Origin: Blasia pusilla
Lineage: Eukaryota > Marchantiophyta > Marchantiopsida > Blasiales
Assembly: GCA_050084515.1 (NCBI GenBank)
Contig: CM114271.1
Span: 62,310,001 to 62,374,000, forward strand
DNA length: 64,000 nt
Direction of reading: 5' to 3'
In this document: in pieces, positions 1-11,497 of the stretch
How positions within the stretch are numbered: the stretch's first letter is position 1
Layout: every line of letters begins with the position of its first letter
Translations under genes and position numbers: made by a program
Notes under the pieces: model-generated
The model's database searches: none
What the model was told of the DNA's origin: nothing
The model's input: the letters and a program-made list of their open reading frames with translations, nothing else

Positions 1-132
1 ATGATTAACTTCCATTGACATATATATTTATGGATTTTTTCGTACTCAATTGACACAAATATTACTCGAAACAACTTCTAGAGTAACTCCACGCGTATGG
101 GATGCTCATCCTAAATTTGAATGTTCTTAGTC

Positions 133-521
133 AGTGGAAGAAGAATGAGTATCTATATTGTACGTTTAGACTTTCATACTTTGTGGTCCCAATATGCTCA
201 GATTGGGAGATTTGGTAAGGGATAGTGTCAATGACTCAAATATTTCTATGGCCTTAAGATTTGATACGTTTTAGTACGAGATTCAGATTGTAGCAGCTTG
301 GACGGATCTTATATTCAGATTTTTTATGAGGATTATGCATAGTTGGTTTAAAGTTGTTTATTTTAAATGGCCTTTGATTTGACTAAGCAATTTTGAATAC
401 TTAAATCATTAACATTAGGCCTTACCAAATCTCAGAATCTGAGCATATTGGGTCTACAAAGTATGAAATCTAAACTTACCATATATATACTCACATCGTT
501 TTCTTCTTCCACCACGTGGCA
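133..521. repeat. Long imperfect inverted repeat (MITE-like)
   Basis: Bases about 133-222 reappear as the reverse complement at about 419-521, with scattered mismatches. The arms share GGAAGAAGAA, TTTCATACTTTGT and CCAATATGCTCAGATT. Weaker complementarity continues inward (AATGACTCAAATATT against AATGATTTAAGTATT), so the whole segment could fold as one long hairpin. No ORF lies inside. It resembles a foldback/MITE element or a hairpin small-RNA precursor; no target-site duplication was identified. Confidence 0.75.
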
Positions 522-980
522 ACAAGAGAGGCAGAGTTGAGGCTACGTGTCAAGTAGGGGTTGTAGCCCTTGGGACAATGGGGAGGAACTCCTCAAATAA
601 TAGAATAGATATGAAATCAGACTTTTTTCCATAAAGAGATCACATTGTGTGGCTCGTGGAAAGAGAAGAAAAACCCCAACCTTTACCTCAACACGAAGTC
701 CCGTAAGTCAAAACCAAATGAGGTGTCCTGAGAGGTAGGGAGGATGACGAGGGATTGTGGAGTGGGCTAGCACCGTAGGAGTTCATTAGGGTTTAGGATT
801 TTACGTGGCATGCTAGGAAAATCCATTTGAGGCTGGGGTGTTGATTAAAAATATTAAATTTCAAAGAACTTTAGAAAATAAAATTCTTGGGCCACAAGGA
901 CTTTTCAAGCAACTGTATCCAGCGATCTGAACCATTTACATTTAGATCTTATTGTAATAAGTTTGACTGGAAGACCGTAA

Positions 981-1062
981 GTGGTCGTGCCGGAGTGGTT
1001 ATCGGGCATGACTAGAAATCATGTGGGCTCTGCCCGCGCAGGTTCGAATCCTGCCGACCACG
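981..1062 (+). tRNA. tRNA-Ser (anticodon AGA)
   Basis: The 82-nt sequence folds as a class II tRNA. The acceptor stem GTGGTCG (981-987) pairs perfectly with CGACCAC (1055-1061), with discriminator G at 1062. The anticodon stem CATGA/TCATG encloses loop CTAGAAA, giving anticodon AGA at 1014-1016. A long variable arm (GGGCTCTGCCC region) is typical of tRNA-Ser. The internal pol III promoter is visible: A-box-like GTGGTTATCGGG and B box GGTTCGAATCC. There is no intron and no encoded CCA, as expected for a nuclear eukaryotic gene. It is probably functional, since no stem mismatch is seen in the acceptor, anticodon or T arms. Confidence 0.95.
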
Positions 1063-1376
1063 CTACGTTAGGCCCCGTCTTGTACCTTTCACATGAGCAA
1101 ACTGCGAGTCTTACAGAAGTGGAGCTCCGTGAGGAGTATAGTGGCCGGGCATTTTCTACTCCTGGCGGTTTGTGATTGTATGCAGTGTCATAAACATGAA
1201 TGGTGATTTTTCGCCTGATGGACTCTAGTAAATGGCTCCGTTGATTTTAATTTTATTTCTGTTTTGATTCCATGTGCAGGTGCGAGTCTTTGGCAGGTGA
1301 GCATCGGGTAAAGACCGTGGCGGGAGAAATCTCTCTTGCACTGATGCTCCTGGCTAATTCTGTTCGTATTTACGGC

Positions 1377-1608
1377 GTTTGATATGATCGTTGAATTTTT
1401 TGCCTCCTGGCTTCTGGTGGATGCCCTCGATGGTGACTTCATACTCCATAGCTTTTTATTGCGATCCTTGGTGTGTAACGCCCGATCGCGTCGTTTAATA
1501 TGATCGTTGAATTTCTTGCTTCTGCGATTCTGGAGAATCCTCGTGGTTATTTCTTCGTTCTCCACAGCTTTCAATGCGGTTTTTGGGTGTGTAACATCAA
1601 GTGTTTGG
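1377..1608. repeat. Diverged tandem duplication, about 116-bp unit
   Basis: Two adjacent copies (1377-1492 and 1493-1608) both begin GTTTRATATGATCGTTGAATTT, continue with TTCTGG, GG and CTCCA.AGCTTT landmarks and end GGTGTGTAAC. The copies differ at many positions. No convincing ORF covers them. Confidence 0.7.
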
Positions 1609-4394
1609 GAGGTTAGGATCGAGGAAGGAAGGAAGCGCGAAATCATCCTTACTGTGACTTTCGATATAGCTCATCGCGACTAAGAATTATAACGTGTGAT
1701 ATAATCTTTTTCTATCGAGCCTGATTTTATTGCTTCCTCTGCGATTTTGCTAAATGTCAGCGCTGACTGTTCCACTCTCCGTTCTATCGATGCTATCTGA
1801 CGGAATGAGGCTGGTTGTGAAGCCCTGTAGTAACGGAAGATTTACGCGGAGCTCTCTTTAAGAGCTTGAGACGGAACCTCGTTGAAATTCCTAGCAATCA
1901 CGGTTTCAGGAATTCTCGCAAGTTTTCGTATCTCAAGTTGATGACCTCATCTTCTGGCGTGTTCCGAAAACTGGTCAGTTCCACTCTTTAACTTGGAACG
2001 TCCCTCCAACAAGAAAGAAACGGGAGCTTCTGATTGTGAGGACTTTCTTAAGATCCTAGAATCCTTCCTAAAGCTGGAATTTGGGAGATTTCACGGGTGC
2101 AACAAGTTGGGAGTAAAACCTGTCCACCCTGAGTAGTGCTATCAAATGAATCCTCTTTCTTCTCCACCACGAGGTGAGGAAAAGGAGTAATGAGAGAAAT
2201 AACCAGGACCGATGCGGTGCTCTGCTGCCAAGAGATCTTGGAGCGCTTCGACGTATGCTATACTCTCAAGTTTTTGCTTTTGTAATCAGTTATTGTGGAA
2301 CCTCTCCATCAGGACGCCGTTCATACCTTCCCAGTCAGCTCAGAAGAGAGATTTTCAGACGGAAGGAGCCTCAAAATTGGGCTCCGTTCCGCACTAACCG
2401 CGCTTTGAATATTCTTGGAAAAGTTCAAGAAAGTAAGAAAGATCATACGCTCAGAAGATTTCTTGCACGAGCATAAAATATTAAAGCGCCAAACATCCTC
2501 AACCTTCAAGTCTCGAGGTGAGGCATGAAGCCCTGGACCATCAATCTGCCGATGACCAGGTCTACGATTACCGTGAACTTACATAAATTTTATTTCCCGC
2601 GCATCGCGCGGACACCTTACTGACGTATCCTTAATGCTCATGAGGACTCCTTTCCTGTGCCAGGTGATTCAATAACACTATTCTTAGATTCGTTTGGCAC
2701 ATGTATATGCATCCAGCCTTTCCAACTTTGGAAGGCTTGCCAATGACGGCAATTAGATCAGTTTGGCCTGAGAGCAGTTCCCGACTTGCGTCTCCGGAAG
2801 CCCGACACAACATTGTAGGTTCTAGGATTCGGATTCGGACATGTGAACTGCAGAGCTACATGCCAATATAGTGTTTGCATGTTTGTGGGATTTTTTCGGA
2901 ACTGAAATATACTCTCAAGCTGTCGTTTCTTGTTTGTATTGCACGCCAATTACGGCAGTATCTTATGGCGATTCTGAAACCCGGGGTCCCGGACATGCCT
3001 GACGCAGTCATATGGTTGGATAATATTCATTGGGACATGCGCATGGCAGAGCTATTGGGGAGGGGATATGGTTGATGAAGATTCACGAGTGCGGGAGCGA
3101 GCTTATGCATGTGCAAGCACAAAATTTTCGTTGTTGAAGGTACGTGCTGATAATCCTTAGGAAACTGAGGCAATTATGGCTTGAACTAATGCTTGACTGA
3201 GTTGAGTTGACCGATTCATTCAAAAAATGTGCACGCTTATGTCGCATCTCGTTGTCCCTTACATAAAAGAGTGTTCGCCTTTAGGGGGGGCTTAGGGGTT
3301 CATTGTTTGACAATTTCATTTATATTATTAAAATCACTACACTCTTCTTAAACGGTTTTTCCTCTTCACGTCTTTATTTCCTTCTCGATTAGATTTCTCA
3401 GAATGTAAGGGTATGATTTCCGCTGTCTATTTTCTTTTGACAATATGGATTTTTGGAGATTCATATGGTCGAAAGGAAAATATACACGGGAAATACTTTT
3501 ACAATTGACACGATTATTTTCTAATTGATTTATTTTTATTATGCAGTGGAGAGGGCACGCTTCACCTAGTTTGTTTAGTTTGTTGTTCTTGAACGCCCTT
3601 TGTCACTCGACAATCATACTTCAAATGTATGTGCCACTCTTTCAAAAATCTTTGCAACTTTGTGCATAAAATCCTAGTTGAATCTAATAGCAAAGGGCTC
3701 ACAATATGACTACTAACTAAACAACTACTAACTAGCAATTAGGGAGGTGAAAAAATGTTGTTTGCCTTGTAGAAGATATACAAATAAAAGACGTTGACCA
3801 GAAATATAAAACCCTTAATGGAAGTATGTTTAAAAATATTTTTAAAAATATATATAATTTTAACATTTTATTTATAAAATTTTTTACGATTTTATAGAAT
3901 TTGAAAAACTTGACCACATACTATTATTCATGTATGTGTAATTTTGAATTACTCATCCTTAGTCTATAATTGATTTCAAATTATTCTATTGACTTAGACA
4001 ATTCTATTATTATAAAATACATGTGTTAAAACAGATCTCAAAATAAAATAAAAACTATTACCAAAATAAAATAAAATAATTCAATATTCATACACAATAA
4101 ATACTTGTATAATTGACACGATTCGAAATGAATAAAAGATAATATTTTACTGGGAAAATAAATTTAATATTAAAAAATACTATACCCAGTCACCGCATCA
4201 CTGCATTCAAGGCACACCGTAGGAGCCATGACAACTTCATCCGATTGTTAGGAGGAAAGGGACTTGAACCTATCCACCTACCTATACAATAATCCAAAAG
4301 ATCGTCCTACAGTAACCCTGGAAACGATAAACATCCAACCTCGGCACGATTCCTCACATTCCATCCGTTCACTGACTGAATGGTGGTAATGATC
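1609..4394. other. No recognisable gene
   Basis: Several short ORFs (for example 2174-2476 and 2875-3075) lack recognisable motifs. From about 3300 to 4200 the sequence is strongly AT-rich. Nothing here can be assigned a function. Confidence 0.6.
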
Positions 4395-4585
4395 GGGGAG
4401 ATCCGGGGTTAGAATATTGCCGGTTAAATTTGAGAATTTCCGATTTATTTTAAAGTTGCCCACGGCTGGAAGTCTAGTAGGTCCTTTGTGTTTCGTATCT
4501 CAAAAACCGGTTCAAAATCCGACATTCCCGGCGAGGGACCGCGAAAAAACTCTCCGAACCCTGAGTGGTGGCATTTCTGCCACAG
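4395..4585 (+). repeat. Dispersed repeat copy 1 (partner at 8723-8945)
   Basis: This block shares ordered landmarks with 8723-8945: GGGGAGA followed by CCGG, GAATTTCCGATT followed by ACTTT, GTATCTC followed by AACCGG, and a closing AAAAAACT-CCGGACCCTG-like end. The two copies are in the same orientation about 4.3 kb apart and are clearly diverged. The family is unknown. Confidence 0.6.
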
Positions 4586-4774
4586 CTGTTCTTCACCTGT
4601 CGGGAGCAGGGCGCCCCGCGGACCTTCTGTTTGCTGCAAACGGACGGAAATTGAATAGGAGTTGCATGTGTTCTATATCGGTACGCCGTATCCTATTTCC
4701 TCTGTCGCGACTGACGAGTTTCTTTTCGCCCGTCGTCGTGGCGTCCAAGGACTTACACGAAGTCGCAAGTCCTT

Positions 4775-5353
4775 TTGCCAAGTCGAGGATCGTACTTTAA
4801 GTTCCAGGTCGCGGGCAGACTTAAAAATTATTACTCTCTGCCTATTTCCCGACAGAACGACACGCGGTCAGTTTCACTTGGTGTGCATTTGGCACGCTGT
4901 CCAGTTGGGGGTGAGAGGATAGCCACTCACGATGCAGTGCGGGATATCATGTTCAGTATTGCTCGGGAGAGTGGCTTCCATGTGCAGAGAGAGAGGCACT
5001 ACTCCTTGCGGGATTCCCTCATTCGTGCCGATCTCTACATGACACGTGAGGTCGAGGTGGTTGTGGCGGACGTGGTAGTCATCCAGATCCCCTACGCGGG
5101 AGGCGGTGCGAGCCCAAGTGGTGGCCCAAGGGCGAATGCTACAAGGAGCGGCGGCGGCGGCGGCGGCGAAGAAGACACATATCTACTGATCGACTACGAG
5201 GGACACATCTTCATCCCCACGGCCATAGAGATGTATGGGGCTATGGGGGAGAGGTTCGACTCGTTCGTTCACGGATCGCGCCCATCATCTCCACTCGAGA
5301 AATGGGTTGTCCTTAGCTCTGCTGCGTGTATTGTAGGCGGCGGGTCTCCATAG
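4775..5353 (+). pseudogene. C-terminal fragment resembling a retroelement-associated (nuclease-like) domain
   Basis: A 192-residue open frame. Its centre contains RCPVGGERIATHDAVRDIMF, then a G-F-x5-E stretch, RADLYM, and, after a Gly-rich linker (residues about 105-130), FIPTAIEMYGAMGERFDSFV. The order 'C..GG...HDAVRD / AD / F.P.A.E..G' matches a C-terminal domain I recall from reverse-transcriptase ORFs of non-LTR-like elements in plants and fungi, where it looks like a restriction-type nuclease fold. No RT motifs lie upstream, so this is a truncated relic, or less likely a captured exon. The run of GGC codons at about 5150-5167 makes a poly-Gly tract. Downstream, from 5400, is an intron-like repeat shared with the lipoxygenase locus. 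Assignment is from memory of the family, without a search. Confidence 0.4.
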
Positions 5354-5399
5354 CGTTGCGGCGTGCCAGGCCAATGGGATTTTTGCGGCGGGCTCGGTC

Positions 5400-5640
5400 G
5401 TGGGAGACGCCGGCGCTAGAGGCCCACTTAGTAGTAGTCATAGCTCTCTTGTTGTTGCTGATATTGTCTCTGCTGTTGGTGAGTTTCGTCGTTAGGGGGG
5501 GGAATGCCCCCTTCTTCCTTTTCTGGTCGTGTTGTGGCCTTCAGGTTTTGACTCTTTGAGTCCCCCTCTTTTGTACTTCCGATGGGTTTTCCATCACTCG
5601 TTTTTATCGAAGTGCATCTTTCCTTGTTTCACGGGGAAAG
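5400..5640 (+). repeat. Intron-like dispersed repeat, copy 1
   Basis: This segment is highly similar to 39244-39423 inside the lipoxygenase gene. They share GGGAGACGCCGGCG, GTAGTCATAGCTCTCTTGTT, a strong 5' splice-like TTGGTGAGTTTCGTCG, and CCCCTCTTTTGTACTTCCGAT near the 3' end. The 3' part also occurs inverted at 11426-11497. It contains a plausible GT start and a pyrimidine-rich end, hence 'intron-like'. Confidence 0.8.
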
Positions 5641-5799
5641 TCGACGGACTGAGAACCTGGTGCATTCATGGCAACGCGGGCTGGGGCAAGACCAGCCAGG
5701 TGGAGGCTTCACAGTCACCGGACGGGCTTCGTCGGTCTCCTCCCGGAATAAATGACTGGATATCCTGTCCCTTTCAGATTACATGGGGATGACCGATGG

Positions 5800-7480
5800 G
5801 ATGCAACGAATGATGGTTGAAAGGGCCATAGCATGTCGTTGACAGATTGGTGGGTCCTTCGAGATTTGAAATGTAGGTACTTATATGTTTATACAAATGT
5901 GCTTGCATCTTGTCACTCCACTTCCGCTACTTTGCCCCAGTTCGACCAACTTCGCCATCAATATGCTAATCTGCTGCTCTCTCTTGAGCACAAAACCGTG
6001 CATGAATGATGTTTGGTGCTTCTCTCTTCTAGTTCCAAGTCGGTACTTCCTTTTTCGTCGATGCGCATAGAAGTGGCTACAATTTGGTTGAAGCATATTC
6101 AGCACTGGCAGCTTCCACATCCCATTCCACTTATATCTCTTGCCCTTCTTATGTATAAGAAGGGCAAGAGATATAACTTTAGATGTTGTATTACTGGGGA
6201 AATTTTTTTTCTTATTAGATGGAGGAATTACAACACATTGACACTTCAAAATCCTTTTCCATCTTGATAAAAGATTTATTTTTGTGCTAATAAAGATTGC
6301 ATGCAAACAAAGTCCGTATCCACGGACATTCACAAGTCCATGGTTAGCCTTGTTAATTAGTAAGTCTACTTTAATGATGTTGACCCTCCTACCCCCAATC
6401 TTCTCTCTAGGAGAATGGATGTGGTGTCACATGAGAGAGAGGTTTGTGGCATGAGAATGTGGTTCCACACCAAATTTACAAAGTGAGAATGGGAGAGATT
6501 TTGTGCTATACGAAAGCTTTGGAGCAGAAGACTGGAAATTTTAAAATTTTTGGTCAAATAAGATATTTATATCTTATTTTCTTAAGCATGGAAGTGTTGT
6601 GGATATTAGGTAGTTTTTGGTTATTGTCATAAATTTCAAATAGGAATAATAGACAAGGAAGTCTTGTCATAAGTTTTGGTAGATTGGAGGTACCTCAAGG
6701 ATAAGTTGATATTTGCAAGTATCTTGAGGAGACTAGTCAAGGGGCATCCATTCCACTTGCATATATCTTTGTTCTCGAAGTTCTAACTAAATTAACGCAA
6801 TGTGTTATCTCATGTACTTGACTCTGATTCTTGTCAAATGCAACTCTAATCTCCCTCAATTCTTGAATCATGTCCCTATTGATTCTTTCCATTTTTGCTC
6901 TGCCTATTTCTCGTCTCTCCATATCTACTTCATTATTAGGTGGATATACGCACTTGCTAATTTTGAATACTTGAGACTAAAAATAGCAAGGTTGATGTGA
7001 TAAGCTCTTCATAATGTACCCAAATTCCTCACTATAAACTCCCTAGAGAATACTTTAGGTTGAAAACAATGTAAATTACACATCTAATATTAAAAAACAC
7101 TCAAGGATGTTTATTTAGGTCTATACTTCATTTCTAGTTTAAAACAAGATATAGATTAAAAAATTCAATTATTCTCGTATATAATCATATATAACAATAA
7201 GGAGTATCATTGAAACACAAGATTCCATCTTGTGTTATAAAATATGCATCAAAGTGATACACCACGTACCTTGTGAACCAATTTCAAAGCACATGTACTC
7301 TCTTAAACTCTCTTAAATTTAAAATTCAAAATAATACGTTATTGGTGAGTCCTTCTTCCAAGAGGGGGAATCTACTTTTTTTGGAAGAGCAACTTATTTT
7401 GATATTATTTGAACTCTTGCCCTCCCAAGAGAACACTAAAAAATGCACAACAGTCATGTTGTCTACATAGACAACATTGT
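5800..7480. other. No recognisable gene; one perfect palindrome inside
   Basis: Apart from the palindrome at 6131-6176, the stretch holds only short unassigned ORFs in AT-rich sequence. The ORF at 5881-6333 (minus) runs through the palindrome and is not considered real. Confidence 0.55.
6131..6176. repeat. Perfect 22-bp inverted repeat, 2-nt spacer
   Basis: The arm TTATATCTCTTGCCCTTCTTAT (6131-6152) is followed by GT and then by its exact reverse complement (6155-6176). In single-stranded form it gives a tight hairpin. The absence of mismatches suggests recent origin. Confidence 0.95.
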
Positions 7481-7489
7481 AGTATATCC

Positions 7490-7760
7490 AGGGTTGCATA
7501 CGAACAAAGTCCATGTCCGTGCGGGATCGGGTACCCGCCGTCCGCACTTGAGCCTGCCATGTAAGCACGAGTTGACGGAGCCCGCACTTGCCGCAAGCTT
7601 GCAACGAGGCCCGCCCCCAACCCGCCATGCAGGCATGGCAACATGTGCGGGCTCTATCAGCCTGGGCCTATGTGGCAAGCTCTAGGCCGGGCTCACGTGC
7701 AGTCCACTCATGTTCGTCCCATGGACGAACTTGTCCATTTCGATACAACCTTGAGCACCA
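7490..7760. repeat. GC-rich dispersed repeat (AAGTCCATGTCCGTG family)
   Basis: The segment opens with GTTGCATACGAACAAAGTCCATGTCCGTG and ends CATGGACGAACTTGTCC..TTTCGATACAACCTTGA. Related phrases (GTTGCATG..GACAAAGTCC, ATGTCCGTG, AACTTGTCC) recur at 32525-32830 (inverted) and 35640-36360. Its composition is GC-rich within AT-rich surroundings. It encodes no supported protein. Confidence 0.6.
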
Positions 7761-7784
7761 TCCTTACGCCTAAATGACGAGCTT

Positions 7785-8360
7785 TCTATTCATCTTTTAC
7801 CACCTTAGTGGGAAGATCAGGGGGAGGGGGTGTGCACCGAACCCGTTCACACCCAATTCGCGGCAGACACCGTCTTACGCTGCAGCTCTTGACTTCCGCC
7901 CGCCATCGCAATCGCACACCTAATGACTCTCCATTCGTTTCATATATACCGTATACGCGACACGTTCTGTGGATGGATTGTAGACTCCAGTCTTTGCAGA
8001 CCGGAGGGACCATTGGAATAGGCCGTGTGCAGGTCCGCGTAGATAGTCGACGCGTGTACATGCATGGGTATACAGACAGACGAGATGTATGGATACCCAT
8101 GCCGAGGCTCGGGGTCTCTCGAGGCTCCTGAGTCCTGACGCCCCAACCTTCTCCGTTTGGACGGAAAGAGCCCAGGCCCCACGGACTCTCCGTGGACGCT
8201 GCGGGGTGTGGACGGAGTAGGCCACGGTATACAGACAGATATCTGGATATGTATGCCCATCCTTAGCGACCTGCCACGGCGACCTACCCAGGACTCGCCT
8301 ACGAGATCGTGTGCGTCCGTATTGGATAGCTCCTTCTGGACCGTCGATTGAGGCGCGGGT
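7785..8360. other. GC-rich non-coding stretch with internal short repeats
   Basis: Overlapping open frames on both strands arise because GC-rich sequence has few stops. The phrase TATACAGACAGA occurs twice (about 8070 and 8230) with ATGGATA/CTGGATA-like followers. No protein family was recognised. Confidence 0.45.
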
Positions 8361-8444
8361 CTTGTCTTTCGAAGTTTGGAGCGCTGCCCGCGGAATCCCG
8401 TGAGAACGGACCCAACGGATTGATTTGTTTTCGTCCGGTTTCTC

Positions 8445-8483
8445 GACTGGTAAGTAGATCCTTCTAGGATCTACGTACCAGTC
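8445..8483. repeat. Near-perfect 17-bp inverted repeat
   Basis: GACTGGTAAGTAGATCC and GGATCTACGTACCAGTC flank the 5-nt spacer TTCTA, with a single mismatch in the stem. Confidence 0.85.
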
Positions 8484-8722
8484 GGGAATTTAAATAGAAC
8501 TGCCCAGATGACTCCAAAACCATTCTCCATTTCCGTTTGATTAATGACTGTATAGATAGGAGTTAACTGTGGAGTCACGGAGTTACTTGTCTCCTGCCCC
8601 TCACCCCTCGGTGGGATGCCGTTCATTTTCCTTGTCTCTTTTGCTTTCTTGGTAAAGTGGATGAGTTTTTGAGTTACGATTCATAGGAAAGAGGAGAATA
8701 TTTTTCACTTGCATTGCTCAAT

Positions 8723-8945
8723 AGTTGACAATGTCCGGGGAGAACCTGGCCGGAAGAAATTTAGAATTTCCGATTCACTTTACAAATCAACGGCCAAAAA
8801 CTGGCAAAATACAGGGGTTCTTCTTTGTATTTGTATCTCTTTAACCGGCCGGATTCAAGAAAGTATCAAAAATTACCGTTCTGGTCTGTAGATACCAGAA
8901 ATGTACCGGTTCTCGCCAAAAAACTACCCGGACCCTGCATAAGGA
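8723..8945 (+). repeat. Dispersed repeat copy 2 (partner at 4395-4585)
   Basis: Diverged second copy of the 4395-4585 repeat, in the same orientation, with shared landmarks GAATTTCCGATT, GTATCTC..TAACCGG and GGACCCTGC. Confidence 0.6.
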
Positions 8946-11113
8946 GGTGACCAAATTTTTTTAACAGATAATACAAGAATGCATTTTACCATCGTATAAT
9001 TCCAATTTCCAACTACCAACGTCTTGGCAACGTTGGACATGATTTCCTTCACCCAAAAGTTTTGGGCGCTGGAAATTTAACATTTAGCCACGCATTTGGC
9101 CCTTGGGTAGCATGATATGTTGGATCGCTATGCCCATGCGACCCAACTCGCGTAGGGTGCTTTGGACAATCCTAATAATCACATGTTTTCATTTGTACGA
9201 CTAGTGTGTTATGCAAAGGATTTTTTCAAGATTCTTTTTCAAAATTAAATTTCCCTTTCTCCTCTTTGTTGCTTAGCCCTCTTTCCCTTTCCTCTTCCTT
9301 TAACTTACCTCCCTCCATTAAAATTACATGTATGAACACGAAAGAAGATCTTAAGGACAAGTGTTAACAAAAGAGGGAAATTTGTGAACAACCTCTCTTT
9401 TGTTAATAGTATAGACTATGGTCATAAGACCCTTCTAAGGAATGAAAGTTCACACCTTCCAAAGAGGTGAATTTTTTTATAAGAAGAAAAGAGTATGTAG
9501 AAGGATGTTTTTAGCAAATCCAACCCATTGCATGGTCATACCAAAAAGCCTTTTAGTAATCTAATGTTCTAATGAAAAGAAAACTGGAATATCACCTTTT
9601 CAAGGTTAATAAATTCTGAAATTTTGAATTATGTGAAAAATCCATGGGTTTCTTCAAGACATTTATATGTTAACAAAATTTTGAAAAATATATAAGTTAT
9701 TTTTAATCCGAATTGAAGTAATTTGTGGACACAAAGAGACTTTAAGGGAGAATCGTGGTTACTAGTGGTCTAGTAGATGTAGCCTCTTAGAATTGAAAAT
9801 ATTGATTTGGATATCGGGAGAAATTTTAAAATTATAAGATTCTCTTTAATTTATATTCCAAATCCAAGAAATGCCAATATAATGGTCATCACATAGGAAA
9901 AGCTATGATGACAAGGAAAGGATCGGCTTTAAGATAAACTAGTGGGCAGCCGGTGCCATGCATGGGAGTGTAGGGGCTAATCTTTCTCTTGCTATCCCTA
10001 TAGAGGGGAATTTTTTTTTGTTGCGCGTAGAACAAAAAACATTTTCTCGTTACCGGTCGCCACATGTCAAGCAAAGAGGCGTTTGCAAATCAAGAAAGAT
10101 ACTCTCCAATAATAATGGAGATAATGTAACTAACCTCTAACTCTAATCCTATAAGCTTTTGACATTAGGCATAGCTCATGTTATCTTGCAGTGCCACTTG
10201 ATAGCATCCTAAAATTAAACACATGATGTCCAAAAGTAGTAGACATGTGGGATACAAAGTGGATTTAAAATTGGATACTTTGTGCCACATCACTAACATG
10301 AAACATGAAAAAGAGCCTTAGACTAAGATCCACTTTATTATAATAAGATGAAAAGGAGCGTTTATTCCACTAATTAGTCCACTAATATTGTTATTTGTTT
10401 TTTATCTAGATGAGATGGTCTTGTTACCACTATACGATAAAATTTTTAATTCATCTATGTAGGGAGGATTATTTTCTTATGGCTACACCTCTATGTTTGA
10501 CAAGAAGATTTTAATTCATCCATGTAGGGAGGATTATTTTCTCACTGTTACACCTCTATGTTTGACACTTGCTGTTCAACCTGCACTCTCCTCCCTACAC
10601 ATGTGAAATTTGAACATAAAAATTTAGTTTTTTATATTAATTCAGTTATATATAACCTGCATGGCACAAATACCTTTCTACCAATGTATAAATGAAAGCT
10701 TATTGCTTAGTTGATCTTAGAGGTGGGTTTCCAAGCAAGATGTATGTATATATGTAAATGGATGTTTAAAATTTCAACCAATATGGTAAGTATCTCGAGA
10801 GCCGTAATTCGGAAGCTCTACACTAAAATAATATTTAATTCATCGAGAATCTCACCACTTTGACATCTTCCGTCCATTAGGACACGATTTTATATCATTT
10901 AGTGTGCAATATATCCCTATATTAAAAAGTCAGCGAATGAGGAGAGACCACAAAAGAGTTGTCTCTAGAAACTGACGTGGATGAATAAATCCCTCTTCCT
11001 CGAATCTTCATCTGGTTTCCACGAGCGGCCATTAATTCATTGAGCTCTTTGCCTGAAAATTAATTGTTTATTTTTTTCGAGGTCGTGTACATATTGACAA
11101 TCGAGGTCGTGTA
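8946..11113. other. AT-rich, no recognisable gene
   Basis: No coding region can be supported. One short tandem duplication is present (10443-10566, listed separately). Confidence 0.6.
10443..10566. repeat. Tandem duplication, 66-bp unit
   Basis: TTTTAATTCATC.ATGTAGGG, GGATTATTTTCT and ACACCTCTATGTTTGACA occur in two adjacent copies starting at 10443 and 10509, with few differences, indicating a fairly recent local duplication. Confidence 0.85.
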
Positions 11114-11163
11114 ATTATGGTGAGGGCGTACCTTCATTACGGAAGGTACGCCCTCACCATAAT
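11114..11163. repeat. Perfect 22-bp inverted repeat, 6-nt loop
   Basis: ATTATGGTGAGGGCGTACCTTC (11114-11135), loop ATTACG, then the exact reverse complement (11142-11163). A preceding short direct repeat of TCGAGGTCGTGTA (about 11078 and 11101) borders the hairpin. Confidence 0.95.
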
Positions 11164-11425
11164 GAAGTCGACGTGACAAATTTCCAACTCTGTACTAGTT
11201 AGTGCTTTGTATGATGTATACATGTTACCACCATAAATGTTATCGCCATCCGACTCACAAATGGCGTTATGGTACCTCTCTCTAAAGAGTCTAAACCACT
11301 ACACCCTCTCCTTGAAGATCTCGCCCTTCATTTTCAAAGTTATTGTCCTTTATTGGTTTTTGTGTGCAAATCACATCTCACCTCGGGTTAGTTTGGCCGA
11401 ACCATGGTTGGACCCTTCGGGATAG

Positions 11426-11497
11426 CGAAAAAAAAAACAAAACGAAGATGCACTTTGATAAAAACGAGTGATGGAAAACCCATCGGAAGTACAAAAG
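11426..11497 (-). repeat. Intron-like dispersed repeat, partial inverted copy
   Basis: Read on the minus strand, this contains CCCTCTTTTGTACTTCCGAT followed by GGGTTTTCCATCACTCG and GTGCATCTTCG. It matches about 5570-5635 nearly base for base, so it is a third, partial copy of the repeat that interrupts the lipoxygenase gene. Confidence 0.85.

Noticed and set aside
981-1175. 64-residue ORF over the tRNA
   Set aside because: It overlaps the tRNA-Ser gene exactly and has no coding support.
1188-1646. 152-residue minus-strand ORF after the tRNA
   Set aside because: It spans a diverged tandem duplication, has no domain, and its composition looks random.
7405-8351. Overlapping ORFs on both strands
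   Set aside because: GC-rich repeat sequence with few stops; no frame is favoured and no motif is found.
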